From NCBI GenBank assembly GCA_022827885.1, contig JAJEIP010000141.1, positions 1 to 35,096 on the forward strand: a stretch of 35,096 nt of DNA, written 5' to 3'. Shown piece by piece: positions 22,517 through 30,438 of the stretch. Numbering within the stretch: position 1 is the stretch's first letter; the number at the start of each line of letters is the position of its first letter. The notes below the pieces were generated by a model. The model had not been told where the DNA came from and ran no database searches. It worked only from the letters and a program-made list of their open reading frames with translations. This DNA comes from Candidatus Poribacteria bacterium (lineage in GTDB: Bacteria > Poribacteria > WGA-4E > WGA-3G). The position numbers were made by a program, and so were the translations under genes.

Positions 22517-23485
22517 CTACTGATCTGATTCCTCGGTTTCCGCTTCTTCGGGTTTCGGCGGCTCCGGAATATTTTCAGCATAGGTTTTTAACTTACCTTT
22601 TTCCGTAATTTCGGAGACCCATTCATTGATGCGGGCGCGTTTCTTTTCACGCTCAACGGTTCTTCGGACATCGTCTTTGACCTCATCGAATTCCTGCTGA
22701 CGGTCCGGGTGATGCTCTTCTTTACGGAAGATGAGATAGAAGGTTTCATCGTTGACATCTACCTCAAAAAGGGTATCCGTCATTTCGCCGATCTCTTGCG
22801 CAAAGACTGCGTCAATGAATTCCGCCCAACGCGGTGATGCGGATTTGGTAAACATGTAGGTGTTCCCTGGGTCATCTTGATTGGTGCCAGGTCCGTTGGC
22901 GAGTTTACCCGCTTCGCCGAGTTCTTTTGCCATCTCAATGATATCTTTGCCTGCTTTGATGGCATCAAGGGTCTCATTGCCAAAATCTTCATCGTCAACC
23001 GTAATGCAGGTTGCGCGAACTTTGGCTTCCTCAATGTAATCGCTCAAATTCGCTTGATACTTCGCCATGAGATCCTCATCGGAAATGACGATCTTCGCAT
23101 CCACTTCAGCCTCAGTCAATTTTTCAACCATCAGTTGATGGGTGTAATCCTCAAGCTTTTTGACGTGTTCATCAAGCGTATCGAATCCGTCGTCGGCAGC
23201 GCGAAGAATCTGGAGACGTTCATCTATCAATTCCTCAAGATACTCGGCTTTGTCTTCCCGAGTCTCGTAGTTCTGTTGACGATAAACGGGCAATTCTGCG
23301 ATGGCAGCGTTCAAATCCGCCAATGAGATTTGATACGGCTCGCCATTCCATTTGTACTCTGCCAAAATTATCTTGCTTTCGTCCATAGCTGCCATGGGTT
23401 GTTCATGATCATCGGATTGAACAAATTTCCATGTCAATAGACAGGTCAGAGTAACAATTACAAAGATAGCAATCGTTTTTCTCAT
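22517..23485 (-). CDS. Parvulin-like (PpiC/SurA) periplasmic protein, paralogue
   Basis: A 322-residue protein with an N-terminal signal or anchor (residues 1-20, 'MRKTIAIFVIVTLTCLLTWKF'; a Cys at position 15 is not in a good lipobox). The helical chaperone part ('LPVYRQQNYETREDKAEYLEELIDERLQIL') and the PPIC-like part ('VRATCITVDDEDFGNETLDAIKAGKDIIEMAKELGEAGKL') run parallel to the downstream gene along most of the length, marking a tandem duplication. The parvulin GGDLG motif is replaced by 'PGNTYMFT'. The tail is acidic (EEAETEESDQ). A copy of the recurrent leader motif lies 13 bases before the ATG, and AAGGA within it can act as ribosome binding site. Confidence 0.8.
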   Translation of the reverse strand: MRKTIAIFVIVTLTCLLTWKFVQSDDHEQPMAAMDESKIILAEYKWNGEPYQISLADLNAAIAELPVYRQQNYETREDKAEYLEELIDERLQILRAADDGFDTLDEHVKKLEDYTHQLMVEKLTEAEVDAKIVISDEDLMAKYQANLSDYIEEAKVRATCITVDDEDFGNETLDAIKAGKDIIEMAKELGEAGKLANGPGTNQDDPGNTYMFTKSASPRWAEFIDAVFAQEIGEMTDTLFEVDVNDETFYLIFRKEEHHPDRQQEFDEVKDDVRRTVEREKKRARINEWVSEITEKGKLKTYAENIPEPPKPEEAETEESDQ

Positions 23486-23497
23486 ATTTTAAATGTT

Positions 23498-23515
23498 CCT
23501 TGCGGTTCGGTCAGG
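23498..23515 (-). promoter_or_regulatory. Recurrent leader motif, copy 1
   Basis: CCTTGCGGTTCGGTCAGG as read on the plus strand, flanked toward the start codon by A+T-rich sequence. On the minus strand it ends in AAGGA 11-12 bases before the ATG at 23485. It is one of five related copies in this window (see 27175, 28018, 28138, 33923). Confidence 0.55.
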
Positions 23516-23633
23516 TCGGTTTGGGAAGTGAAGGGTTTCCATTCCCTATATCCAGCCTGCCCGTTGGTTAGGCTTACGCACTTTGGATAACGCACGTAGC
23601 ATATCTTCTTTAGTTGACCTTCCGTTCTTACGA

Positions 23634-26600
23634 TTACGCAACAAACACCCTAAGCGTTTGTTGCAATTCGGTCAATATATTCGCACCAGTCACTCCCGGC
23701 ATGCGGATCTTAAGTTGTGCCGGCGGCTGTAACTGGAGGTTCTTATTTTGGTGAACTATTTCAACGAATTTCTTCACATTAATTCGTGGCTTCCTTTCAT
23801 CAAAGGTAACCTTCACTTGTTCTTTTCCAGCAACAATGGCTGTAATACCGAGATGTTGGCTGAGTTGTTTGATGTCGGCGACCTCCAGCAACATCTCAGC
23901 AGGTTCAGGGATCGCACCGTATCGGTCCTTCAACTCCTCACGGAGCTCATTAAGTGCCTCTCGATCTTTCAATCCAGCAATTTTCTTATAGATAGAGACC
24001 TTTTGACGGCTATCCGGGACGTAGTCATCCGGCAAATAAGCTTCAACGGGTAGGTTGATACGCGTTTCCACGGTTTCCTCAACCTTTTCACCCTTGAGTG
24101 CCATCACGGCTTCCTCAAGGAGCCTACAATACAGTTCATAACCCACGGTGACGATATGTCCATGCTGTTCCGCACCGAGGATATTTCCGGTCCCGCGAAT
24201 CTCTAAATCTCGGAGGGCTATTTTGAAACCTGAGCCGAGATCTGTAAATTCTTCGATAACGCGCAGCCGCTTTTGTGCCCCCTCTGTGATGGCTCGGTCT
24301 TGTGGATAGAAGAGATACCCGTAAGCTTGCGTGGTCGCACGTCCTACGCGTCCTCGTAACTGATAGAGTTGTGCCAAACCGAGGGCATCCGCCCGGTTAA
24401 TGAGGATCGTGTTAACGTTCGGGATATCCAGTCCCGACTCAATAATCATTGTGCAAACAAGAACGTCATGTTTATGCCGCACAAATTCCAGCATAATGGT
24501 TTCTAATTCACGTTCAGGCATCTGTCCATGCGCGACGGCAATACGGGCATCCGGGACCAGTTCTTGAATAATTAAAGCGATGCTCTGGATGTCCTGAACG
24601 CGGTTGTGGACAAAAAACACTTGCCCGCCGCGTCCTAATTCTATTGTGATGGCTTCCCGAATCACGTCGCTGTCATAAGGCATGACATACGTTTGGATCG
24701 GTAATCGATCGGCTGGTGGTGTGTTAATGACACTAAAGTCTCGGATACCGACAAGCGACATGTGGAGGGTGCGTGGGATCGGCGTGGCGGTCAGTGTAAG
24801 GACATCAACGGTTTCTTTGAATTGTTTTATTTTCTCTTTATGCTTAACGCCGAAACGATGTTCTTCGTCAACTATTAAGAGTCCGAGGTTGTCGAAGGCG
24901 ACTGTCTTTGAAAGTAGGCTGTGGGTCCCGATAACAACATCAACTGCACCGGTCGCCAATCCTTCTTTAACCTGTTTTATCTCCTTCGGTGTGCGGAACC
25001 GGTTTAACATTTCGATGTTGATCGGGAAGGGTTGAAAACGTCTTTCAAAAGTGTCGTAGTGTTGGAGGGCGAGAATGGTCGTAGGGACAAGAATTGCCAC
25101 CTGTTTCTCGGACATGACGGCTTTGAAAGTGGCACGCAGTGCTATCTCAGTTTTTCCATATCCGACATCTCCACAGACAAGCCTATCCATCGGACGTTCA
25201 TCTTCCATATCTGCCTTGACGTCTTCAATGGCTTGGAGCTGATCGTCAGTCTCCTGATACGGAAAAAGTGCTTCAAATTCAGTTTGCCAAGGCACTTCAG
25301 CCGGAAAACTGAAGCCTTTGCGTGCTTGACGAAGGGCGTACAACTTGAGAAGTTCCCCCGCCATCTGTTCGATTGATGCTTTTACACGTCCCTTTCGGCG
25401 ACCCCACGCAGCCCCGCCGAGACGATCCACACGCGGTTTATGGGAATTGTCTTTGCTACCGACATATTTCTGGACGAGATCGACTTGATAGGTCGGCACA
25501 TAAAGGATGTCATCCGAGCTGTATCTGAGCATCAGAAAATCTTGGGACTTTCCGTCAATCGCCAATCGACGGATCCCATCATAGACAGCGATGCCGTGCG
25601 AGACGTGGACGACATAATCCCCAACCTTGAGATCGATGAGGCTGAGAATCGGTGTTCCGTCTGTAGAAGGGCGCGGTCGAATCGGACGGCGGTGTTGACG
25701 ACTGCCAAAGAGTTCATCTTCGGAAATAACCACGAGATTCAGGGATTCATTGAGGAACCCCTCACTAATTGTCCCGACACTCGTTTGAATAGTTGGCGGA
25801 AATAATTCGCGTTCTGCTAAAATTTCAGATACGCGCTTTGACTGTTGCGGTGTTTCACAGAAAACATGGATCTGGCTCCCTTGCTCCGTCCAAGTTTTCA
25901 TCTGATTGATAATCGTTTGATAGTTGCCAGCGGGGAGTGCCAACGGCTGCATCTCGAAATGCAAGGGGGGCATCTGAGTGTCCATAACCTCACGCGGTGG
26001 TGCTAAGGACGATGAAATAACCGAATGCTTTTCAAATTCAGCAGTGAGTGTTTCAAAGGAGGCAAGAAGTTGATCCGGGGGGACCATGAGATTGGATGCC
26101 TCCAACTTCTTTTCATACAACGCCTGCATCTGTTCATGCATCTGTGAGGCTTCGCGCTTCTGCCACTGCGGTTCAATGCGGCAGACAATTGTATCGTTCG
26201 GCAAATAATCGGGAAGTAACTCGGTCTCTGGAACGAGCATCGGCAAAAAGCCCTCTATGCCGTCCATGTAGGCGGGAACGCCGATTCCCGACGCTCCCTG
26301 AAGTTGATATTGAGAAGATGCCGCTTCTGTTAGAGAGTGTGTTATTTCCCGAACCGTGTTTATCAATTCGGGCGTTGCGTGTTCTTGGATGAGTGCCTCC
26401 GCTTGGGTTTGCCAATGGTCGACGGATACGTCGGCTGAAAGAACTTCCCGTAACGGTGTAAGCGTGACTGATGTGACCGGCTCCGTTGAACGTTGCGATA
26501 TCGGATCGAAAGCACGGATGGTATCGACTTCATCCCCAAAGAACTCGACCCGTATGGGGGTATCGGTGGTCAATGGATAGACATCTAAAATGTCGCCTCT

Positions 26601-27161
26601 ACGCGCAAATTCACCTTTGACTTCTACCAGTTCAACGTTTTGGTAGCCCCCTCGGATCAGCATCGCCGCAACATCGTCTGGATCTATTTCATCTCCGAGG
26701 TTGAGGACGCAACATGCCTCGGCAAATCGATGGCGCTGCGGGAGTCTGTAAAGCATCGCTTGACTTGATGTTACAATGATACTGCGTTCTTGATAGAGTA
26801 AGTGTTCCAGACATCGGATTCTGTCCGCGACGGTTTCTTTGGGCGGCGCGATGCCATCAAAAATTTTTCGGTGCCAGCTTGGAAACAGATGTATCTTGGA
26901 CCGCGCCTCGAGCATCGTTGTTGTTTCTGAAGCAGGATATGCCGTATATGCCCAGATTTCTTCTAAAACTTGCTCGGCTTCACGTTGTGAAGGAAGGATG
27001 ATCAGAAAGGATTTTTTAGGAAAATCGTCGATGAGGGTTGCCAAAAGATACGCCGTTGAGGCGTTTGCCAATCCTCTGAGCCATGGGAGTTTCTGGTTTC
27101 CATCTTTAAGATGTGCCACCAGCGTTCGATAATTTTCCGTTTTGCGTAGAAGCTCTATCAC
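23634..27161 (-). CDS. mfd: Transcription-repair coupling factor Mfd
   Basis: A 1175-residue protein, about the length of E. coli Mfd (1148). Mfd displaces RNA polymerase stalled at DNA damage and recruits UvrA. The N-terminal UvrB-like part contains 'WLRGLANASTAYLLATLIDD', 'SWHRKIFDG' and 'FARRGDILDVYPL'. The RNA-polymerase-interacting domain starts with 'LKVGDYVVHVSHGIAVYDGIRRL' (about residue 515). The RecG-like motor has Walker A GYGKT at 667-671, DEEH at 765-768, 'TLTATPIPRTLHMSL' and 'QLRGRVGR'. The C-terminal TRCF domain follows ('VEAYLPDDYVPD'). The start is GTG at 27161, with AGGT of a leader-motif copy upstream. No frameshift was seen. It sits between envelope genes. Confidence 0.95.
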   Translation of the reverse strand: MIELLRKTENYRTLVAHLKDGNQKLPWLRGLANASTAYLLATLIDDFPKKSFLIILPSQREAEQVLEEIWAYTAYPASETTTMLEARSKIHLFPSWHRKIFDGIAPPKETVADRIRCLEHLLYQERSIIVTSSQAMLYRLPQRHRFAEACCVLNLGDEIDPDDVAAMLIRGGYQNVELVEVKGEFARRGDILDVYPLTTDTPIRVEFFGDEVDTIRAFDPISQRSTEPVTSVTLTPLREVLSADVSVDHWQTQAEALIQEHATPELINTVREITHSLTEAASSQYQLQGASGIGVPAYMDGIEGFLPMLVPETELLPDYLPNDTIVCRIEPQWQKREASQMHEQMQALYEKKLEASNLMVPPDQLLASFETLTAEFEKHSVISSSLAPPREVMDTQMPPLHFEMQPLALPAGNYQTIINQMKTWTEQGSQIHVFCETPQQSKRVSEILAERELFPPTIQTSVGTISEGFLNESLNLVVISEDELFGSRQHRRPIRPRPSTDGTPILSLIDLKVGDYVVHVSHGIAVYDGIRRLAIDGKSQDFLMLRYSSDDILYVPTYQVDLVQKYVGSKDNSHKPRVDRLGGAAWGRRKGRVKASIEQMAGELLKLYALRQARKGFSFPAEVPWQTEFEALFPYQETDDQLQAIEDVKADMEDERPMDRLVCGDVGYGKTEIALRATFKAVMSEKQVAILVPTTILALQHYDTFERRFQPFPINIEMLNRFRTPKEIKQVKEGLATGAVDVVIGTHSLLSKTVAFDNLGLLIVDEEHRFGVKHKEKIKQFKETVDVLTLTATPIPRTLHMSLVGIRDFSVINTPPADRLPIQTYVMPYDSDVIREAITIELGRGGQVFFVHNRVQDIQSIALIIQELVPDARIAVAHGQMPERELETIMLEFVRHKHDVLVCTMIIESGLDIPNVNTILINRADALGLAQLYQLRGRVGRATTQAYGYLFYPQDRAITEGAQKRLRVIEEFTDLGSGFKIALRDLEIRGTGNILGAEQHGHIVTVGYELYCRLLEEAVMALKGEKVEETVETRINLPVEAYLPDDYVPDSRQKVSIYKKIAGLKDREALNELREELKDRYGAIPEPAEMLLEVADIKQLSQHLGITAIVAGKEQVKVTFDERKPRINVKKFVEIVHQNKNLQLQPPAQLKIRMPGVTGANILTELQQTLRVFVA

Positions 27162-27174
27162 TGTTTTTAATTGT

Positions 27175-27193
27175 ACCTATCGGTTCGGTGAGG
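27175..27193 (-). promoter_or_regulatory. Recurrent leader motif, copy 2
   Basis: ACCTATCGGTTCGGTGAGG, 13 bases before the GTG start of mfd, again with A+T-rich sequence (TTTTTAATTGT) between motif and start. It differs from the core by two or three bases. Confidence 0.5.
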
Positions 27194-27234
27194 TGAGTTA
27201 AGATATTTTCGTTAACCGCATCGTTAAAAAATCT

Positions 27235-28173
27235 TCAGTCCGAGGACTTCGTAAATTCGACATCGGTTAAGGTAATTTTCACCGTCAACTGTCCTATTTT
27301 GCTCTCCGCTTTGACAGGTAACCGACGCGCATCGTCCGTGAGCCAGAAACGATCGCCTGCTGAGGTTTGCAAGACGAGCGTTTTGACCCTGCCCAACGCC
27401 TTACTTTTTACTGTCTCCCTACGCTCAAGAGTGAGCGTAACCTTCTGGACTTTCCCCTTGGCGATGATTGGGAAAAAATACGTTTTACCGAGTTCAAATT
27501 CTTTAGAACGCAGAAAGTAGAGCGTTGACAGTTCATCTTGTGTGCCAACGGGTATTTCTATCACCTTTGTCTCGCGCCTTTCAGGCGATTTCGGTTTCGG
27601 GCGTGAGAGTTTTTCATATTCTGCAGCTTCCTCTCGAAAATCAATTGTGACGGTGGCCCGGTATTTTTGATCTTGCAGGCGATTCCGAAAACGGACCGGT
27701 GAGAGGGTCACCGGGTTTAAATACGTTTCCTCTTGTCTTTGGAAACTATAAACTCTGAAAAGTGAACGAGTTTTCATTTTAGACTGGATGTAATAAACGT
27801 CCTCTCCCTTCATTGATGTTTTTTCGACAATCCAGTCTGTCCGTCGGGCAGCAGGTATTTTTTTCCAACTAATATCATACGTTAATTTTTCTCCAACCTT
27901 CAGCGGATTCGGGGCGATGTCGGGGCTTTCAACAAGTGAACGGGAGGCACCATTTACAGCAAGCGTCCCTACGAGCAAAATGATGAAGATGCAGTGCTTG
28001 GCATATTTTTTAATTTTATCTTGCGGTTCGGTGAGGGTGTTGATGACTTTTAAGCGCCGCTCCGTATGCCCGCTCTCCATTACATTACGAGTTACGCGCT
28101 TTGGTCCAGTTTTTTCATCAAACCTTTTTCTAATGCCACCTTGCGGTTCGGTGAAGCGAGTTTTTGATTTCAT
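27235..28173 (-). CDS. DUF3108 domain-containing envelope protein
   Basis: The open frame encodes 312 residues. The recognisable part begins near residue 90 with 'PLKVGEKLTYDISWKKIPAA' and continues through 'YYIQSKMKTRSLFRVYSFQRQEETYLNPVTLSPVRF' to 'DRFWLTDDARRLPVKAESKIG', the DUF3108 pattern of a secreted beta-rich protein of unknown function. A hydrophobic segment 'CIFIILLVGTLAVNGASRS' before it is a signal peptide. The start is doubtful: the first about 55 residues translate two copies of the non-coding leader motif and include the ATGs at 28173 and 28080, neither with a good Shine-Dalgarno. The real N-terminus may be nearer the signal peptide. It lies 73 bases upstream of mfd on the same strand. 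Confidence 0.75.
   Translation of the reverse strand: MKSKTRFTEPQGGIRKRFDEKTGPKRVTRNVMESGHTERRLKVINTLTEPQDKIKKYAKHCIFIILLVGTLAVNGASRSLVESPDIAPNPLKVGEKLTYDISWKKIPAARRTDWIVEKTSMKGEDVYYIQSKMKTRSLFRVYSFQRQEETYLNPVTLSPVRFRNRLQDQKYRATVTIDFREEAAEYEKLSRPKPKSPERRETKVIEIPVGTQDELSTLYFLRSKEFELGKTYFFPIIAKGKVQKVTLTLERRETVKSKALGRVKTLVLQTSAGDRFWLTDDARRLPVKAESKIGQLTVKITLTDVEFTKSSD
28018..28036 (-). promoter_or_regulatory. Recurrent leader motif, copy 3
   Basis: ATCTTGCGGTTCGGTGAGG with TTTTTTAATTTT on the start-codon side. It lies inside the longest frame of the DUF3108 gene, just before its hydrophobic signal segment, where a leader would be expected if the true start is further downstream. Confidence 0.5.
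28138..28156 (-). promoter_or_regulatory. Recurrent leader motif, copy 4
   Basis: ACCTTGCGGTTCGGTGAAG, within the first codons of the longest DUF3108 frame. It is the second copy within 140 bases, suggesting a local duplication of the leader element. Confidence 0.5.
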
Positions 28174-28192
28174 GTTCCGTTCCGTATAGGTG

Positions 28193-28837
28193 TTAGAACC
28201 TATGTGTGAAGATTAGAGAACTGCTCCCATTATGCCTTTGTTGCACTTGGACTGAAAATCTTCGGTTATTATAGGCTTCGGCTGTCTTCGGGGCATCAAA
28301 AATATTCCATACGTGGATGCCAATGCCTGTTGCGAGAAGGATGCCACTGAGGAATGCGTGGTTCTTCATACGGGTGCGTCCCTGTTCGTAAGTTAAGAAT
28401 TCACCCGTTCGGATGTCTTGAAATCCTGTTTCAAATACACCTTGATCGTTGTAATGCAGGGCGCGTGCGATGTTATAGCCAGCAAGGGCAAAGGTCCCTA
28501 ACTCAGCTGTCAGGAAAAACGTGGCTTTTGTGTAATTGCCAGCATAAGCTTGTCCCAGTCCGGGCATAAAAGTTGACAACCGTGATGCTTTTTTCGGATC
28601 AAGTGCTGGATAGTAGCGTTCTGCGTGTTCCCGAAACAGTGGATACTCCGATTCAGGTTCCGGAGTCCTCAAATAGTTTCGGAAAAGGGATTGCGTTTTA
28701 CGGTTTTTAGCGTCGGAATTTTCATCAACGGACGTGGTGTCAGCGTTTACTGATACAGAACCGGAGATGAAAAGTAGCAAAAACACAAGAAGGATATATA
28801 AAGGTGCTACTTTTGCCGCTCCAACTTTTTTTAACAT
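28193..28837 (-). CDS. DUF5683-like membrane/outer-envelope protein
   Basis: A 214-residue protein. The ATG at 28837 is preferred over the GTG nine bases earlier because AAGGAG lies 8 bases before it. A signal peptide covers about residues 8-33 ('VAPLYILLVFLLLFISGSVSVNA'). The middle has 'STFMPGLGQAYAGNYTKATFFLTAELGTFALAGY': the PGLGQ-x-Y turn followed by hydrophobic helices is the hallmark of DUF5683-like proteins. A further hydrophobic segment, 'AFLSGILLATGIGIHVWNIFDA', follows. The chain ends in Phe (THRF). Function is unknown. It sits 12 bases downstream of an FN3 lipoprotein and 19 bases upstream of the DUF3108 frame, which suggests a joint role in the envelope. Confidence 0.65.
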   Translation of the reverse strand: MLKKVGAAKVAPLYILLVFLLLFISGSVSVNADTTSVDENSDAKNRKTQSLFRNYLRTPEPESEYPLFREHAERYYPALDPKKASRLSTFMPGLGQAYAGNYTKATFFLTAELGTFALAGYNIARALHYNDQGVFETGFQDIRTGEFLTYEQGRTRMKNHAFLSGILLATGIGIHVWNIFDAPKTAEAYNNRRFSVQVQQRHNGSSSLIFTHRF

Positions 28838-28849
28838 GAAATGCACTCC

Positions 28850-29653
28850 TTATTGAAGCACTTTAAGAGATGGTGCCAATTGGACGTTTTCTGGTTCGGT
28901 TTGGTATGCCCAATCAAAGATGACAGCATCGTCGGAAAGTTTGCGAACTTGAATCTTGGCGAAGTTCCCATCAGGTGTATTGATGGCATAGACATGCCCC
29001 TCAATGAGTTCAACAAATAGCGTTGTGTACCCAAATTCCGGAACAACATCAACGCCATCGAAGTATTCATGATACCCCAAATCTTGCATGAACGTATCGT
29101 TGTCGGAATAGAGATAACGGACGTTTACTTCAGGATCAAGGCCGAAATAGACATCGGTCGCCGGGGTGTCCCACGGAATGCTCCCCTTCTCCGGTTGTGA
29201 AAAATCGAATCCACTTCTTTCGGGGAAAAGGGTGTAATCGTCAAGGACGACGTTCTGCCCTTCTGGTCGCGGCGTATCCCAAGCATCTTCGGGACTCAAC
29301 TTGCTCTCGTTCCCATCAATGTCATAAGCGGAAACTGCGTAGTAGTAAGTCTCCCCATTTCTCACTGTCGCATCTGTATAACGCGTGGTATTTTCCGATA
29401 CTTCTACTAAAGCATTAAAATCTGTGTCGTTGCGTCCACGCCACACGGTATAGCCTGCCAAGTCATATTCGCCATTCGGATACCATTCGATGGTAACCTG
29501 TTCATCGCCTGTTATGGTTCTGACGCCGCGAGGCGTAGCGGGGGGTTCATCATCTGTATTGTTGGGGCTGGTATCAACGTAGCATCCACTGATATTACCA
29601 AGGAACATAACGAAGAATAGCGTTATGAGTATTCCGTTAATTTTGACTAACAT
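28850..29653 (-). CDS. Fibronectin type III-domain lipoprotein
   Basis: A 267-residue lipoprotein: signal peptide with lipobox 'GNISGC' (Cys24), then a Pro/Thr/Asp-rich linker. A fibronectin type III domain spans about residues 40-130: 'PATPRGVRTITGDEQVTIEW', 'DLAGYTVWRG', 'TRYTDATVRNGETYYYAVSAYDIDGNES'. The C-terminal half contains 'FVELIEGHVYAINTPDGNFAKIQVRKLSDDAVIFDWAYQTE', which has the flavour of HmuY-like beta-rich ligand-binding domains, a weak resemblance only. It is the first gene of the eight-gene minus-strand run. GGAGG lies 10 bases before the ATG, and a promoter candidate is at 29734-29762. Confidence 0.75.
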   Translation of the reverse strand: MLVKINGILITLFFVMFLGNISGCYVDTSPNNTDDEPPATPRGVRTITGDEQVTIEWYPNGEYDLAGYTVWRGRNDTDFNALVEVSENTTRYTDATVRNGETYYYAVSAYDIDGNESKLSPEDAWDTPRPEGQNVVLDDYTLFPERSGFDFSQPEKGSIPWDTPATDVYFGLDPEVNVRYLYSDNDTFMQDLGYHEYFDGVDVVPEFGYTTLFVELIEGHVYAINTPDGNFAKIQVRKLSDDAVIFDWAYQTEPENVQLAPSLKVLQ

Positions 29654-29733
29654 GTTCTATTTCCTCCAGAGTTTGAATTGCATTGAACTCTGTAACGGCT
29701 ATTCTCCAAAATACGTTGACAGGCTCTTATAAA

Positions 29734-29762
29734 ATATTATCACAAAAGACGTGGGAATGCAA
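29734..29762 (-). promoter_or_regulatory. Candidate promoter for the envelope gene run
   Basis: On the minus strand TTGCAT (29757-29762) and TAATAT (29734-29739) are 17 bases apart. The block TTTTGTGA before the -10 gives an extended -10. It lies about 80 bases upstream of the FN3 lipoprotein start and is the best promoter seen for the whole run to 16108. Confidence 0.5.
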
Positions 29763-29875
29763 ATCAAAATTGACTGGCTTTGGGTGATTGTTCGTTGTCA
29801 GTATCGTCCGAATCGCGGATTGACGCGGATTAGAGGACTTCTGTCTAAATCAGGATTTGAGGATTTGTAAGATTA

Positions 29876-29904
29876 TTGACATTCCACTCCGATTGTGATA
29901 TGAT
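29876..29904 (+). promoter_or_regulatory. Sigma70-type promoter for the SixA gene
   Basis: Consensus TTGACA (29876-29881) and TATGAT (29899-29904), 17 bases apart, with TGA just before the -10 (extended -10). The start point would be about 29911, leaving a leader of about 30 bases that includes AAGGA at 29930-29934. Confidence 0.75.
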
Positions 29905-29940
29905 AAAGGGGAAATTTAGCCTCAACATAAAGGATGGAAA

Positions 29941-30438
29941 ATGAAAACACTTTTGATTCTGAGACACGCTAAATCCAGTTGGAATTATCCAGAACTCTCT
30001 GACTATGATCGACCTCTCAATAAGCGGGGTAAACGTGACGCACCGCGTATGGGAAAATTTCTGCGTGAACAAAAATTAACACCCGACAGGATCCTCACTT
30101 CATCCGCAAAAAGGGCAAGGAGAACCGCGAGTAAAGTCGCAAAAGCGTGCGGTTATGAGGGGAAAGTCAAAAAATTAGATACATTTTATGATGCCGTCGT
30201 CGGGGTTTACTTCGAGACCTTACAAGCATTGCCGAAAAAATACGAGCGTGTCATGGTCGTGGGACACAATCCGACAATGGAACAACTCGTAGGCTATTTG
30301 ACTGGACAGATCCGCCGGATGCCAACCGCAGCACTTGCCCATATTGAACTCCCGATCCAACATTGGGAAGAATTGGACTTGAATACAGGAGGAACCTTAG
30401 TCAACTTATGGACTCCCAAAACGCTTTTCACCGATTGA
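29941..30438 (+). CDS. sixA: SixA-like phosphohistidine phosphatase
   Basis: A 165-residue histidine phosphatase. 'LLILRHAKSSW' at the N-terminus carries the nucleophile His9 in the RHA-K-S-W form typical of SixA rather than of phosphoglycerate mutases. 'ILTSSAKRARRTASKVA' supplies the conserved Arg, and His109 in 'VVGHNPTMEQL' is the second catalytic histidine. SixA removes phosphate from histidine of phosphotransfer proteins (HPt domains or the nitrogen PTS protein NPr), tuning signalling. The extended C-terminus ('ALAHIELPIQHWEEL') is normal. AAGGA lies 6 bases before the ATG. The last 31 bases overlap the next gene. Confidence 0.88.
   Translation: MKTLLILRHAKSSWNYPELSDYDRPLNKRGKRDAPRMGKFLREQKLTPDRILTSSAKRARRTASKVAKACGYEGKVKKLDTFYDAVVGVYFETLQALPKKYERVMVVGHNPTMEQLVGYLTGQIRRMPTAALAHIELPIQHWEELDLNTGGTLVNLWTPKTLFTD

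Noticed and set aside
29716-29735. Plus-strand TTGACA followed by TAAAAT
   Set aside because: The boxes are only 8 bases apart, and a much better promoter for the SixA gene lies at 29876-29904.
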